DNA of 64,000 bases from Trigonopsis variabilis (taxonomy: Eukaryota > Ascomycota > Trigonopsidomycetes > Trigonopsidales > Trigonopsidaceae). The notes under the pieces are model-generated. The model was given only the letters and a program-made list of their open reading frames with translations. It ran no database searches and was not told the DNA's origin. Location: positions 1 to 64,000 of the forward strand of contig PPXM03000006.1 in the NCBI GenBank assembly GCA_003707065.3. Reading direction: 5' to 3'. Positions 44,396 through 55,830 of this stretch are shown here, in pieces. The position numbers and the translations under genes were made by a program. The first letter of the stretch is position 1. Each line of letters opens with the position of its first letter.

Positions 44396-46261
44396 TTACT
44401 CAGCCTTTTCATCTTTGCCTTCTTCCACTGCTCGGGCTCCACCTGATACGAATCGCCCTTTCTCCACAATAACATACCCAGAGACACCCCCCCCTGGAGA
44501 GCTGATCTGCTTTTCTTCGATGTAATCGAGAGGAACGAGCCTAGGCCAATTAACGTAAGACATCCCATTTTTAGAGATAAACCACAAAGAGTAAGCCAAA
44601 ACAGCGAACCAGATAGCAAGGAATAGCCAAAGTGGTAGACGAGGATTCCCACGTGGGAGAAAAATAGAAGCTAGGATCATCAAAAGAGAAACGTAAGCGA
44701 CATAAGGCATAGCTTGAACTTTAACTGGTCTTCTGTCTCCAAAAGGTTGAGATATTTGTTCAAAAGGTCGGTAGTTTCCAACAAAAAGATCAAATCCATC
44801 TTGCCTTGGTCCATCAGCAAAGTTGTTTTTGATATACCGGATCGCTGAGTTGCGAAAATCGGCAAACGCCCCTGTTTTCGTACGTTTACCCGTACGCGTA
44901 AAATCCGTTTTCAACGCAGGGGTTCCAGAATAGGCCCTAGAAATCGCATCCGCATTGTCAGCCCAGGTATTTCGGAACACACTAATGAAATCTGGGCTCT
45001 GTGCTTGCCAAGTACTTGATGGTTTTATGACTCCAGCATGTTCGAGCTGCTGTTGCAACGTCCAAGAGGCCAATGCACTTTGGACGACATTCGTTCTATC
45101 AAGACAATCCATACAGTTAGTTCTCACCACACCGGACTGTTTTCTCAACACGATAGGAGGATTATGAGAGATGTCAGCTTCGAACCAACCCTGATCGCGT
45201 AGACCTAATGTGCAGAGATGATCTATCAAAAGATGAACTCGATCCCAGCGCATTTTTCGACATTCGTGATGAAAATCAAAGTAAACATAGCGAATATCTG
45301 GATCATCCAAGCTAGCAACCACTGACTCATAAGCATTCTTGACTGGTTCCTCGTAACCCTTTTGATTGACCAGGTTAACAAGTATATTCGGTCCATATAT
45401 TTGTTTTTGGACATTGAAGTGTTCCTTTGCCGGTTCATTAGATGAATCTCCAATTTTAAGGCTAGGTTTGTACCGCAAATTGTTGACTTCTGCCCAGTAC
45501 ACAGGAACTGATCCTCTGGTCTGAACGTAGCTAAAAACTCTAGGTTTCTCCGATTCTAAAACGAGGATCTGCTCCGTTTCATTAAAGTTAGATGTATGTC
45601 CCAATCTATCAGCCCCTCTGGAAAAATACCTAGTTCCAACTCTAAATCGGCAACGGCGGGAAATTAATCCGTAAGTCACTGAATTTCCATTGATTTTTCC
45701 GATACGTATAGCCACTTCCCCAAAGATGACAGGTAGAATAAATGAAGAAATCTCAGGAGTTGAGGAAGATTTATCATAAAAATCTTGACATACATAACGA
45801 TTCCAGAAGAAGCGATCATCAACAAATTTACTTAGATCATCAGAGCTCAGGAGGACACCAGAATGACTTAATCGCTGAAGCGAATTTGTTAAATCCAGCG
45901 TGTAAGAGAAGAACAGTGGACTAGCTTCCAATGTTTGCTGTACTAAATTCACGTAGGTTTGTTCATCTTGGTCTCGAAGTAACCTTTCAGGCATTAATGG
46001 AACAATCTCCGTAGCCGCCACTCTATATACGGTGTGATCTAAAACCTTTCCAACATAATTACTTTTTGTAATTAAGATTAAATATCTCCCTATGCGTAGG
46101 TGGATAATCCCTAGAATTCCTGGAACAGTCTGTATATGACCCTGAGCAGTCTTATTGCATAACTGAATCGACCCATCAAGTCTTGAAATTGACAACGTAG
46201 AGGACGTTGAAGGCAAAGAGAAATACAGGTGTTCCGGTGTACTCCAATGAGATAAGGCCAT
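44396..46261 (-). CDS. sac1: Sac1 phosphoinositide phosphatase
   Basis: Single exon, 621 aa from ATG at 46261. The SAC domain has the catalytic CX5R motif in VVRTNCMDCLDRTNVVQ (~380) and flanking family blocks (GVLLSSDDLSKF, LISRRCRFRVGTRYFSRGAD, GSVPVYWAEV, FDFHHECRKMRWDRV). Two hydrophobic spans near the C-terminus (MPYVAYVSLLMILASIFL and LWLFLAIWFAVLAYSLWFI) anchor it in the ER and Golgi, as known for Sac1. It removes PtdIns4P (also 3P and 3,5P2 to a lesser degree) at ER contact sites. Open sequence continues upstream in frame to 46384 without an ATG; the start at 46261 (MALSHWS) fits orthologue length. Confidence 0.96.
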   Translation of the reverse strand: MALSHWSTPEHLYFSLPSTSSTLSISRLDGSIQLCNKTAQGHIQTVPGILGIIHLRIGRYLILITKSNYVGKVLDHTVYRVAATEIVPLMPERLLRDQDEQTYVNLVQQTLEASPLFFSYTLDLTNSLQRLSHSGVLLSSDDLSKFVDDRFFWNRYVCQDFYDKSSSTPEISSFILPVIFGEVAIRIGKINGNSVTYGLISRRCRFRVGTRYFSRGADRLGHTSNFNETEQILVLESEKPRVFSYVQTRGSVPVYWAEVNNLRYKPSLKIGDSSNEPAKEHFNVQKQIYGPNILVNLVNQKGYEEPVKNAYESVVASLDDPDIRYVYFDFHHECRKMRWDRVHLLIDHLCTLGLRDQGWFEADISHNPPIVLRKQSGVVRTNCMDCLDRTNVVQSALASWTLQQQLEHAGVIKPSSTWQAQSPDFISVFRNTWADNADAISRAYSGTPALKTDFTRTGKRTKTGAFADFRNSAIRYIKNNFADGPRQDGFDLFVGNYRPFEQISQPFGDRRPVKVQAMPYVAYVSLLMILASIFLPRGNPRLPLWLFLAIWFAVLAYSLWFISKNGMSYVNWPRLVPLDYIEEKQISSPGGGVSGYVIVEKGRFVSGGARAVEEGKDEKAE

Positions 46262-46740
46262 GTTGCAGAATGTTGTGTAGGTTCTCCCAAGACTGACTGC
46301 CGCAAGGATCCCGGGACGTTGGGCAAACGAAAGCACACAGGTACTCAACCAGAACTCGAGCCCAACGACAACCACAACTACCAATTTTCTCTACGACAAT
46401 GAGCGGATAATCCGTATCCAATACTAAAAGCAAGACCAAATTTGTATTTCTATTACCCGCCGGCGTCCCAAGGTCGATTAAGGCCAAATTGCAAGAGCGT
46501 GAAGCCTTTCGAGTGCTCCAACACAGGCGATTCGTGACCTTCTGACATATGAACAAATATGAAGCAAAAAGAAAAGTAATGAGAGATAACAAGAGAATGT
46601 AAAAGAAAATGATGTGATCGATATATCCATCACAGTAGTCCTTTTGTTTCATGCCCCTTTGCGCCCGTGGTATCAATGTATTCAGCAAACTGTTACATAC
46701 AAATCAACGTAAATCACATATCCATAATGCTATTGACAAC
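46262..46740. other. sac1 5' region and ppz 3' region
   Basis: About 480 bp between the sac1 start and the ppz stop, both minus strand. Open frames overlapping the sac1 5' end (for example 46176-46688) look like chance and are not called. Confidence 0.6.
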
Positions 46741-48369
46741 CTAAATGCTCACAGGACTAGATATCAGGCCATTTTTTCGCTGATGTCGAGTCCGCTTCAT
46801 CTCTTGTTTCAGAGACACTGAATCAAGAGGTTTGATGAGCTCAAAGCTGCATAACAATTCTTCCGATACACTCATAACCGCACCCCAGTTATCAAACTCA
46901 CCACAGTAGTTGGGGGCGGAGAAAACAGTAACCAAAGTTCGCTCGTTAAAAAATTCATATCCATCTTCAACGACCATATGTGCCCGACAAACTAAATCGA
47001 AACCAAACTTGCTCAAGAACTTATTAATCGCCGTCTTTCCAAAGCAAAAGGAAACCCCGCGTTCATTATCTTCCCACTCATTGATTGTGTCCGCAGGATC
47101 TGACCACACTAGGTCATTCAGAAGCCCATAGTCTGGAATATCGGTCGGCCTTATGATATTGCGAATATCGTCCATGCTATTAAGGGATGGAGACAATCCT
47201 CCATGAACGCAAAAAATCTTGGAAGCAACGACAGCGGCAATCGGAAGAGTGTTGAATGTATCTATAAATGTCTTCCAGATCTTAATTGAGGCTCTTCGTT
47301 TACATTCATCATAAAATCCATAGACACGGGTAACATTGGCACATTCATGATTACCACGGAGGAGAAAAAAGTTCTCAGGATACTTGATTTTATAGCACAG
47401 TAACAGAAGAATAGTCTCCAGTGACTGTTTTCCACGATCGACATAATCACCCAGAAATAGATAATTGCTACTTGGAGGAAACCCGCATTTGTCGAACAGT
47501 CGTAAAAGGTCACCAAACTGCCCATGAACGTCGCCCACAATCTTGACACTTGGCGCTAATTCCAGAAGAGTGGGTTGAGATAGGAAAATCTGGCGTGCAG
47601 CCCTACAGATGGCTATAATCTCCTTGTTCTCCAAACAGATAGATTTAGTAACTTTTCCTGTATATCCTGCATCTAAGAGACGTTGCATTATTTCATCGAT
47701 ATCAAGTTCAAACGCATTCTCACTAGTGTCAGTGCCGATATTGCTGCTTCTCCGAGATTGATAAGGAGCACTTGCAGCTGCCGAAGCAGCCATTGCTGCG
47801 GCTTGAGCACTCTCATCATGTTCAGGACTTGAGGCTGAGGTAGGTGTTGTTGCACCTGAGCTGACGCTTGCTATAGTATTGGAGTGAACAGGACTTAGAT
47901 TATCCACAGGTGTTGGGCTGTCAGGACCCTGAGAGAAAGGAGCAGGGCTTCGAAGATTAGGCATAGGACTATGGGAAGAAGTAAAACCAGAAGCGTCAGC
48001 TAACGATCTATGCATGCCCTCATTTCCATCAAGCTGGGCTTTGGCGCTGTCGATAATAAGAGGTGTGCTGTTTCCTCGTCGAAGTAAGATGGGACTTTTT
48101 GCGGGCACATATTGAAGGGAAGAATGAGTATTTGAGGTACCATCGGATGGACGTCTGGCGTGGACTTGGCTAGAACTTTGATTAGGAGTAGATGACTCAG
48201 CGTCAGGAGGGGGCGAATGTGAAGTAGAGGCATGAGCTGGTGAAGATGATAAAGAGCCTTTCTTAAAGCTTCTTAATGACCGTACTGACTTAGAAGAGCC
48301 CTGAGTGTCGGATCTGGAGAAAGACGGGTAGGATGATAAACCATCGGACTTAGAAGAGCTGTTGCCCAT
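46741..48369 (-). CDS. Ppz-type protein phosphatase (PP1-like, salt tolerance)
   Basis: Single exon, 542 aa. The first residues [10 protein letters not shown] give Gly2 for N-myristoylation, as in Ppz1/Pzh1. A Ser/Pro/Thr-rich disordered half (1-230) precedes the PPP catalytic domain: [75 protein letters not shown]-type block and [15 protein letters not shown]. All metal and catalytic residues (GDxHG, GDxVDRG, GNHE) are intact. Ppz phosphatases control K+/Na+ homeostasis, cell-wall integrity and cell cycle, and are inhibited by Hal3. The family assignment is firm. Confidence 0.93.
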   Translation of the reverse strand: MGNSSSKSDGLSSYPSFSRSDTQGSSKSVRSLRSFKKGSLSSSPAHASTSHSPPPDAESSTPNQSSSQVHARRPSDGTSNTHSSLQYVPAKSPILLRRGNSTPLIIDSAKAQLDGNEGMHRSLADASGFTSSHSPMPNLRSPAPFSQGPDSPTPVDNLSPVHSNTIASVSSGATTPTSASSPEHDESAQAAAMAASAAASAPYQSRRSSNIGTDTSENAFELDIDEIMQRLLDAGYTGKVTKSICLENKEIIAICRAARQIFLSQPTLLELAPSVKIVGDVHGQFGDLLRLFDKCGFPPSSNYLFLGDYVDRGKQSLETILLLLCYKIKYPENFFLLRGNHECANVTRVYGFYDECKRRASIKIWKTFIDTFNTLPIAAVVASKIFCVHGGLSPSLNSMDDIRNIIRPTDIPDYGLLNDLVWSDPADTINEWEDNERGVSFCFGKTAINKFLSKFGFDLVCRAHMVVEDGYEFFNERTLVTVFSAPNYCGEFDNWGAVMSVSEELLCSFELIKPLDSVSLKQEMKRTRHQRKNGLISSPVSI

Positions 48370-48483
48370 GATGTCAGGTAATCAAGATAGGAGAGAAACA
48401 ACTCCTGTCGGAAATAAACAGATAATGAGCATGCACTACAAGCCAAGATGACACCAAATAAGGATTGCAGTGAGAATAGAAAA

Positions 48484-48596
48484 GGTCTGAGATAGCAGAG
48501 TGGCTATAGGCCGGGGTTGCCAAGACTCGTAAGCAGGAGACGAGACCTAGGCAACGGGTGCTCGATACAAGACCTAGAATATAATCTGCACTGAAT
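48484..48596 (+). other. structured element with A-box-like motif
   Basis: A nested hairpin: GTTGCC (48516-48521) pairs with GGCAAC (48550-48555), and inside it CTCGT (48526-48530) pairs with ACGAG (48540-48544). The preceding TAGCAGAGTGGC resembles a Pol III A-box, and a weak B-box-like GTGCTCGATAC follows. The ends (GGTCT ... AAGACC) can pair partly. It could be a decayed tRNA, a SINE head or a small Pol III RNA. It is not a normal tRNA. Confidence 0.35.
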
Positions 48597-50128
48597 GCTC
48601 GAGTTGGATGTCTTTCTTTTTAGCAATTATATGATAAGAACCTATATTCACACTAATCTAAAGAGATTAGTGTGAAATAGAGAATTACAACACGTTCAGT
48701 ACCTGTATTTCTGTTGGGAATTTACGCGCTCAGCCATACTGAGTTGAGTTTCTTTTTGATTACTTCAAATTAATGAATTCAAGCTTAGTAGAAAGTCTTC
48801 TTTAACGAAGACACCGAGAATAAATTAAACGTCACCATGTTTCTCATAAAACATCTTTAAAGCAGCATAATTGATATTGCGACCAAGATGGCCATTGTAT
48901 ATTAGACGCTATCAATGACAGCAAGCATGCGCTAAGCAGTTCCTTCCTTATCGTTTGTACTGTAACCATGGATATCAGAAGCAACTATTATCTGATCTTT
49001 AGTACTTAGATCAGGAGACAGTTACGAACTATTCTTCAAAATTGCTTATTTGGCATTAAGTGGGCAATGCCGCAATTGATCCATGGCAAGATTCAAAAAC
49101 GGTGGTAATGAAGTGAGGCAAAAATGTAATGTGACTTCCACGCGAATGGGATGCACATCTTTCAAGGATGTCACCGTTACACTAAGATATGCAACGGAAG
49201 AAAAGTTTGCTCATTCTCTTTCATCGTTGATCTCCATGACAGCGCGGTAAGCTTGGTGTGTCTTAGATATCCGCACGTCTTTGTGAACAACTTTGTTTTC
49301 CTTATGTCTTACCCATAAAAACTATGGCTCGTACTCAAGAGCATTTGTTTACCCGTACATAAGGTGAGTGATCCCGATAGAATAGACAAGGCGTCAAAGT
49401 GATGATTTTCTTTACTTTATCAACTAGAAGGCTGTTGCCGACTATTTAATGGGGATATTATGAACCGCTACTCTGATGATAGCTTTGTCGAAGCGTTATT
49501 TCAAAAGTGTTTTGCTAACTTTGAGTCACTTTGAACTTTAACCTGTTTAATGTGTCTATCCATCTACAGGGTAGCTTCCCAGCACTTCATTTGAAAATTC
49601 ATGGACGGTGGAAAGATGGATTGGAATAAGATAGATTATCATGCGTGAGTACATCTCTTACCGTAGACTACGAGTGTTCTTGCATTTATGGAATATCTGT
49701 TTGACTTTGCATTAGTTTGTAGCATAGTTTGTTTTTGTGCTATGGTCAAAAGCAAAATTGGTTAGGACCATGTCACAGTAGATAATCTTTATTCACTTTG
49801 TACTATGAAATCTCTAAAATCTGCAGAGTCGGAGACTGCGATATTTAGAACCCGTATTGGCATGCTTCGAGAAATCGTACGCCCATAGATGATGTCATTC
49901 GTTAGGAAAAATATATGGGTCTTTCTCTTGTGAATTATCAAGACATTAAGATACCCTGATATGGGTAACACCGAAGCTCTCTGACTTTATCGTTCTGTTG
50001 GCATCGACTCATCTCATGATGTCTCGGGATAATACCAGGAATAGAAGGAGGCCATACCTGTACGCTTGGAAAGCGTGGCGTCAATGCCACTCTTGCATCA
50101 TATTCTTTACCCAATAAGGGGAGGCCTG

Positions 50129-50200
50129 AGAAGGCCCAAAATAGGAAGGACGTCACACATTTGGCAATCAAAATGTGAATCGGACTATTTTGGGCTTTCT
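50129..50200. repeat. long imperfect hairpin
   Basis: AGAAGGCCCAAAATAG (50129-50144) pairs with CTATTTTGGGCTTTCT (50185-50200) with a single G-T wobble. Between them CACATTT (50156-50162) pairs with AAATGTG (50171-50177). A transcript would fold into a roughly 70-nt stem-loop. No coding potential overlaps it convincingly. Confidence 0.8.
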
Positions 50201-50876
50201 CGATTTCCCAATACGGAGGTCAAGAGAAAAGCTAGCCAAAGAAGGAATGTTGTAAATATTCTATGGCATCCGCCTTCGTTAGCCCCTTATAATTTTATGA
50301 AAGCTTATAAAATTGAAGTTAAATATCTAAACGCCGTCTTTGGGACGAGTGTTTCATCTGAAGGGACCGGTCCTCAATTGATGTCGTAACTGAACTGATT
50401 ATTTTATACCCCGCTGAGTAGTTTGCTACATCATGTCGGGGACTCTCTCGATATGATCGGAAAAGCATTTGCTCAAATAGAGAAGTACTTCGACGGAAAA
50501 AGAGCCACGTACATAAAAACAATATTACCTTCTTCCTAGTTATCAATTGCCCTCATTTATGGTGATTTTTTTCGCATATCGATAACCAAATGAGATCGTA
50601 GCATGGGGCTGTAGTATGGGGTTGGTTGAAATGCCTAGCAGTCACCCGCTTTTGCCTTCTTTCTTACACTACCCACTTTGACTTCTATCATCAAAGGTAT
50701 GGCTTTTTTCTATTTTGAAGTGAGATTGTCTTTTATCATGGCTTCCTCCTGTTCATATCATAATTATTTTATGAGCTCTCTCCTTCCTAAGGTCTTACAT
50801 GGCTGTCGCTAACGTTATGCCTCTGCGGTCGTTCAGACTGCATTCTTCTACTTAACAGTTTAATTTCCTTTCAAAG

Positions 50877-52051
50877 ATGCACAGAACATACTCTCTTCGC
50901 CAAAGCCGTGCTCCTACCGCTCAACAATTAATTGTACCGCCCCCGCCACCTTCGTCAACAAAGGCTAGCCGTTTCTTTGGTACTACTTCTATCAGTAAGT
51001 TCTCTCAATTGCTTGGTCCAGCAAAATCCTTTCAGTTAGGGATTTGGTCTATTTTGATATGGTTTCTTAGCCTTTTTTCTTTGCTTGCTCGCTGCAGCGT
51101 CAACTTGGGGGATGGTTGCCTGTTAGGGTGGTAACTTTTGGCATGGGCTGCTTCTATCTGCGGCTCTGGGCTCTGGGCTAGGAATCGTGCGATAAGATTT
51201 GACTAACTCGTGTAGCGCATCAGTTACGAAACAAGACTGCTGGTTCGTTTGGACCAGAGCTTGCTCGAAAGCTTGCTCAACTTGTCAAGATGGAGAAGAA
51301 TGTTATGCGATCCATTGAGCTTGTCGCCCGAGAGAGGAAAGAAGTTGCTACTCAACTTTCTGCCTGGGGCGAGGAATGCGATGACGATGTGGCTGATGTT
51401 ACTGATAAAATTGGTATTCTTCTTTATGAGATTGGTCAACTTGAAGATCAATTCATAGATAAATATGACCAATATCGAGTTACTCTCAAGTCAATTCGAA
51501 ACATTGAAGCCTCTGTTCAACCTTCTCGCGACCGAAAGCAACGAATCACTCAACAAATTGCTCAACTCAAGTATAAGGATCCTAACTCGCCCAAGATTGT
51601 AGTCCTTGAGCAAGAGCTTGTTCGTGCTGAGGCCGAATCACTTGTCGCTGAAGCCCAACTTTCCAACATCACTCGAGAGAAATTCAAGGCAGCTTTTGCT
51701 TATCAGTTTGATTCAATCCGCGAGCACTCGGAGAAAGTTGCTCTTATTGCTTGTTACGGAAAGGCGCTCTTGGATCTTATTGATGATTCTCCTGTCACTC
51801 CTGGTGAAACTCGACCCGCTTACGATGGCTACGACGCCTCTAAGCAAGTCGTGATGGACGCCGAATCTGCTCTTGCCAACTGGACTCTCGACAGTGCCGT
51901 TGTTAAGCCTACACTTTCAATCCGCCGTGCGGACGAAGTCTATGAGGATGAGGATGAAGAGGAAGAACCTGCTGAGGCTGATGATGAGCAGGGTTTTGCT
52001 GCCGACGAAGAGCTCGGCGAGGGTGAAAAGCCTGAGGAGGTTGTCGCTTAA
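50877..52051 (+). CDS. pil1: eisosome core protein Pil1/Lsp1
   Basis: Two exons (50877-50994 and 51216-52051) give 317 aa. The N-terminus MHRTYSLRQSRAPTAQQL is the family signature, with Ser and Thr phosphosites for Pkh kinases. The BAR domain follows: GSFGPELARKLAQLVKMEKNV, DVTDKIGILLYEIGQLEDQFIDKYDQYR, SVQPSRDRKQRI, VLEQELVRAEAESLVAEAQL and DSPVTPGETRPAYDGY. It ends in an acidic tail. Pil1 assembles into the membrane-bending scaffold of eisosomes at the plasma membrane. The 221-nt intron, with a CTAAC branch and a GTAG acceptor, is unusually long for this window. The codon usage is strongly biased (CTT, GCT, GTC), fitting high expression. Confidence 0.97.
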
Positions 52052-52112
52052 AGCGGCTAAGTTGTATCTTGTACCTTTTTGTATTCTTCCGATTTGTTTT
52101 CTAGCCTTATTT

Positions 52113-52274
52113 TGATATTGCACCCTTATTGACCCGTATCTTTAATGTAACAGTCATTCCTAGCTTAGTCTGCTTGATAATGCACCCTTATTGACCCGTA
52201 TCTTTAATGTAACAGTCATTCCTAGCTTAGTCTGCTTGATAATGCACCCTTATTGATCCATATTTCTAATGTAC
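52113..52274. repeat. 62-bp tandem duplication reaching into the naa38 3' end
   Basis: Two full 62-bp units start at 52113 and 52175, and a third, partial unit starts at 52237 and runs about 38 bp. The partial unit covers the last codons and stop of the minus-strand Lsm-fold gene. The other units are therefore copies of that gene's end plus about 24 bp, placed in the 198-bp spacer between it and the pil1 stop. The two full units are nearly identical, so the duplication is recent. Confidence 0.9.
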
Positions 52275-52579
52275 ATTCGTTCGACCATGATGCGAGAAAT
52301 CTGAGATCCAGGAACAACAACTGAACCGGCAGGTCGCTGGTCTAGTATCCCCGATGTTGGAATCGAGTTACTTATGAAATATGAAGAAAGTGATCCTTGG
52401 TCACCTGAAGGATTTGTTATCATTGGCATATATTCTCTGGCCTGCGCTATTATGACGTTCATTCCAGGGTCGATACAGACGATTCTTCCTCTGAATGTGC
52501 GGCCGTCATGAATATCAATCCGTACATTCTTTGAGATAAAGTTAAGCAGCCCACTAAAGGCTTGAGAATGGTCGGACAT
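52250..52579 (-). CDS. Lsm-fold protein, probably NatC auxiliary subunit Naa38/Mak31
   Basis: Single exon, 109 aa. The Sm1 motif (ISKNVRIDIHDGRTFRGRIVCIDPGMNVIIAQAREY) and Sm2-like end (GSVVVPGSQISRIMVER) match the Lsm fold. The wording IDIHDGRxFxGxIxCxD and VVPGxxI fits Naa38 (LSMD1/Mak31) better than Lsm8 or Lsm1, which carry CDG and RGxNV patterns. A long, Ser/Pro-rich loop between the two motifs is also usual in Naa38. NatC acetylates protein N-termini of the Met-Leu/Ile/Phe type on ribosomes. The C-terminus is short (RNMDQ) and is copied in the tandem repeat downstream. Lsm assignment is firm; the Naa38 label is probable. Confidence 0.72.
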   Translation of the reverse strand: MSDHSQAFSGLLNFISKNVRIDIHDGRTFRGRIVCIDPGMNVIIAQAREYMPMITNPSGDQGSLSSYFISNSIPTSGILDQRPAGSVVVPGSQISRIMVERMYIRNMDQ

Positions 52580-52778
52580 TCACAGCGTAGGAAATAGGTC
52601 AACTGAACTTGAAGCTGGGAACTAGAAGGAAAGGATATGTTACCCTGGCTCTATTTGCAGGGTAACATTATCAAACGCATACAAGTTGCTTGGGACAGCA
52701 ATCAACTGATCGACCAATTCTTTTCTACATGAATATACTTTATGTTTTTCTCTTATGAAACCCAGAGACGCGCATCAA

Positions 52779-55587
52779 TCAATTGGCAGTTACTAATGTA
52801 AATGCTGATATACCCAACCCTCCAACGACAAGCGAGTCGCCTGACCACATACTGCAGCCTGTATCTGCTACAGTTGTGTAAATAGTCTGAATTCTTGACA
52901 AGCAACTCTCAGATATCTGCCACAAGCATATTCGCTGGTCCGTACCAGTTGTTGCAATTTTGCCGTCAATAAGTGTCGCACTCGTAACTGCAGCAGCATG
53001 AGCTTTCTCATCTTTCCAAAGGAGTTCAAAACCAACCAAGGAGAACCTCGTCATCGCCAGGGCGCCATCATCCCCTCCAGAGATGATTACTTTGTATGAA
53101 AGTCTGTCAACGATACAGAGAGCTCTGAACCCACATTGATGAACTTGTAAACCATAAGAAGAAACAGTTCTTAGACTAGTCGGTGGGGATTGGTCTGAAA
53201 GAGATCCACAAAGGACTGAATTAATATTATATGCACTTAGTACACCATCCGTACAAGAAATCAAAGAGAACAAGTCATCTCCAAGTTCGAGAAATTCTGT
53301 TGTAAGTAGGCACCATTCAGAATAGTCAGCTCTCATAAGTTCAACCCATTGATTAACATCTGGGGATACCTTCCATATTCTAAGCTTCGAATCACTATAA
53401 GTAGAGCCGACCATATAGGGACCGGAGCCCCAAACAGCTACATCGGTGACTCGAACGTCTGCGCCTGTAGTAGGAGCAGCTGCCACTTGAACTGCTCCAA
53501 GACTACCTTGCTTTATCGTTACTCTCCAAATAAATATCTCGTCTCGAGCCGCGCATGTTATCAAATATTTCCCATCCTTTGTCCAACAGCCGCCCTGGAC
53601 TCCAGCGACATGGCCACGTAACACGAGGAAATTCTCGCCTCTGAGGCTTAATCCGATGCATGTATCTTCTGCCCCAGATGCCCATATATCATTGTTTATA
53701 GGATTAGCAGTCAGAAAGCGGATTTCACGCCCGTGGGTTCCAGGTCGAATACATTTAAATATGGGATCAGCCCTGTAAAGCTCGAGCATCCCCGCTCGAG
53801 TGAATGCAACATTCTTTTTGGGCCAATAAGACCATTGTCTATGAGGACCACCACAAGGAATAGCCAGGCAATCCCTGTCATTCTCCCATGCACTAAACAG
53901 TACACCTCGAAAGCCATAAATTTGACCTTCAGCAGTTCCCTCGGCAGTGCCAAGAGGCACGCGTGAAGCGTGGATCACGTTGAGTATTGCTGACTTTGGA
54001 TCGATGTCCACGATGCCCCACGTTCCGTCTCTAGACGCCAAAACATAATTTGATGATCCATTATCTTTTCTCCTGATAGATGTTACAGCATCGGATCCGA
54101 GGACCTTATCCCACTTATAAACGACATATCCAAGGGTTATATCATATACGACTATACTACCATTTCTGCATCCCAATATCAGCCATTTGCCATCCAAAGC
54201 TGCAGAACGCACTCTGCATTCGAGTGAATATACCAGAGTTATTACTTGAGAAACTGAAATTGTAGGAAATTTCCGAAGTCTATAGAGAACCAATTTGTTA
54301 GGGCACTCGCAGAGCATAGTAAGGTCTGAAAGAGGGAAAATACTGCTTCGAGAATTGGCGTGAATTCGAAGGCGGAGAATATCTGATAAAGGATCGAAAA
54401 CAGTCACCATACCGTATCTATCGACCACGGCCGCAAGACCGTCATCTATCCAAGAGACCGCTTGAGATAAGTTAGCCAGGTGTGGATCGCAAAAGCACAA
54501 CCTCCATCGTCCTTTGAGAATATCATAATGTAAGACTCTTCCTAAAGCTGTAGTAACCACCAACCCGGATGAAAATGCATAGGCCTTGAAGCTGTCATCT
54601 TTAGGTTCTATCAGCGCTGATAGAGCCACATCTTTAGGAGACCAAGTATCTTTAGCTCGTGAAATCAAATTCCAAATCAAAACGTTTCCATCTCCTCCAC
54701 CAGAGGCACATATATGAGATTGAGGATTGCACGCTAAGCTCCAGACATGTTTACCAGAGTGGCCTTCATAGACTTGACGACAAACTATTTCAGATCTTGA
54801 TTCATTTATTTTCCATAATCGTACTGTCGCGTCTTCGGAAGAGCTTAATAGGTTGCCATCATCATAAAAAACCAAGTTCCAAATTCTCGCTCCGTGTCCC
54901 CAGCCTATGGCGACTAAAGCATGATTACAATGGGAGAGTCGCCAAATATGAATCGACCGATCATCTGAACAAGAAGCTAAAAGCTTGCCATTAGGCGACA
55001 TAGCGACACCAAAGATTGATCCTTTGTGACTTTTGAGGATCTGACTGACCTTATTCGTTGAAGGATCCGAAAGTATAATATCTCCCATGACTGTACCTGC
55101 AACAGAGATATTATGAGATAGGTACAGACCACCAGAATACAAGATACCATTTTCGGAGGATTCCAAAGTAGAAGCCAGGCTCCAAGACTGTAGATCTATT
55201 TCAACCAATTCATTATGTGCCAATAGACAGACTAAACGATCTCCCTCTTCCTGTATATCGACATCCATAATCCAGTCTTGGACGTGATATTCCGTGCCGG
55301 TACTCGAGATCTTTTGCGCGCTAAATTCGACTATATTAAAAGCTGATCCACCCCATGCTATGATTTTGTTGTCCTTGTATACTTTAAACCCTTGGATTTT
55401 GTTTTTGGACAGAATGCGGCTAGAATCTATCAGAGCTCCATTCAACTGATAAAAATGCAAGTAAGGACCAGAGCCCACAAAGAGAAAAGAATTATAAAAG
55501 GCTAACGCCGTTACCGGTCCAACATAGGAAGAAGGCTAAATTTTGAGCTTATAAATAGGTCCCACTTACCTCTAGATGCTCCAACAT
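52779..55587 (-). CDS. rtt10: WDR6/Rtt10 (Trm734)-like WD40 protein
   Basis: Two exons (55587-55570 and 55535-52779) give 924 aa. The first exon codes only MLEHLE, then a 34-nt intron. WD repeats run along the whole length: HKGSIFGVAMSPNGKLLASCSDDRSIHIW, GHGARIWNLVFYDDGNLLSSSEDATVRLW, HVWSLACNPQSHICASGGGDGNVLIWNL, AGVQGGCWTKDGKYLITCAARDEIFIW and AAVTSATLIDGKIATTGTDQRICLW. The N-terminal PSSYVGPVTALAFYNSFLFVGSGPYL block is typical of WDR6/Rtt10, which binds the 2'-O-methyltransferase Trm7 (FTSJ1) and directs it to wobble position 34 of certain tRNAs; Rtt10 also acts in endosomal recycling. It is head-to-tail with the Lsm-fold gene. Confidence 0.9.
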
Positions 55588-55830
55588 GGAAGTGAAGGAG
55601 AAAAGTTTCTGTTAAGATTTGATGTTGCAAAAAGCAGATCTCTTGACATTACTGACACACTTATTATCTACAGCCCTTTTGAAAGCCTACAAATAGGATT
55701 GTAGCTAATCATTGTTTTGATTTAAATCGATGACGCGACGAGTGAAATAGCGGAAAATAATATTCAATTACGCGTTGAAAGGCAATGACATTTTCTTTTC
55801 TCTCATACACACATCCTTTAACAATGTACA

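Larger units (their letters stand above)
48370..50876. other. 2.5-kb stretch without a confident gene
   Basis: Between the ppz and pil1 genes no protein gene is convincing. There are short ATG-led frames (for example 25 codons from about 49458) and good donors such as GTGAGT near 49361 and 49643, so spliced non-coding transcripts are possible. Two strong inverted-repeat structures (48515-48555 and 50129-50200) are listed separately. No tRNA cloverleaf was found. Confidence 0.45.

Noticed and set aside
46176-46688. Long minus-strand frame overlapping the 5' end of sac1
   Set aside because: Different frame from the clear Sac1 sequence; includes leader DNA and shows no domain.
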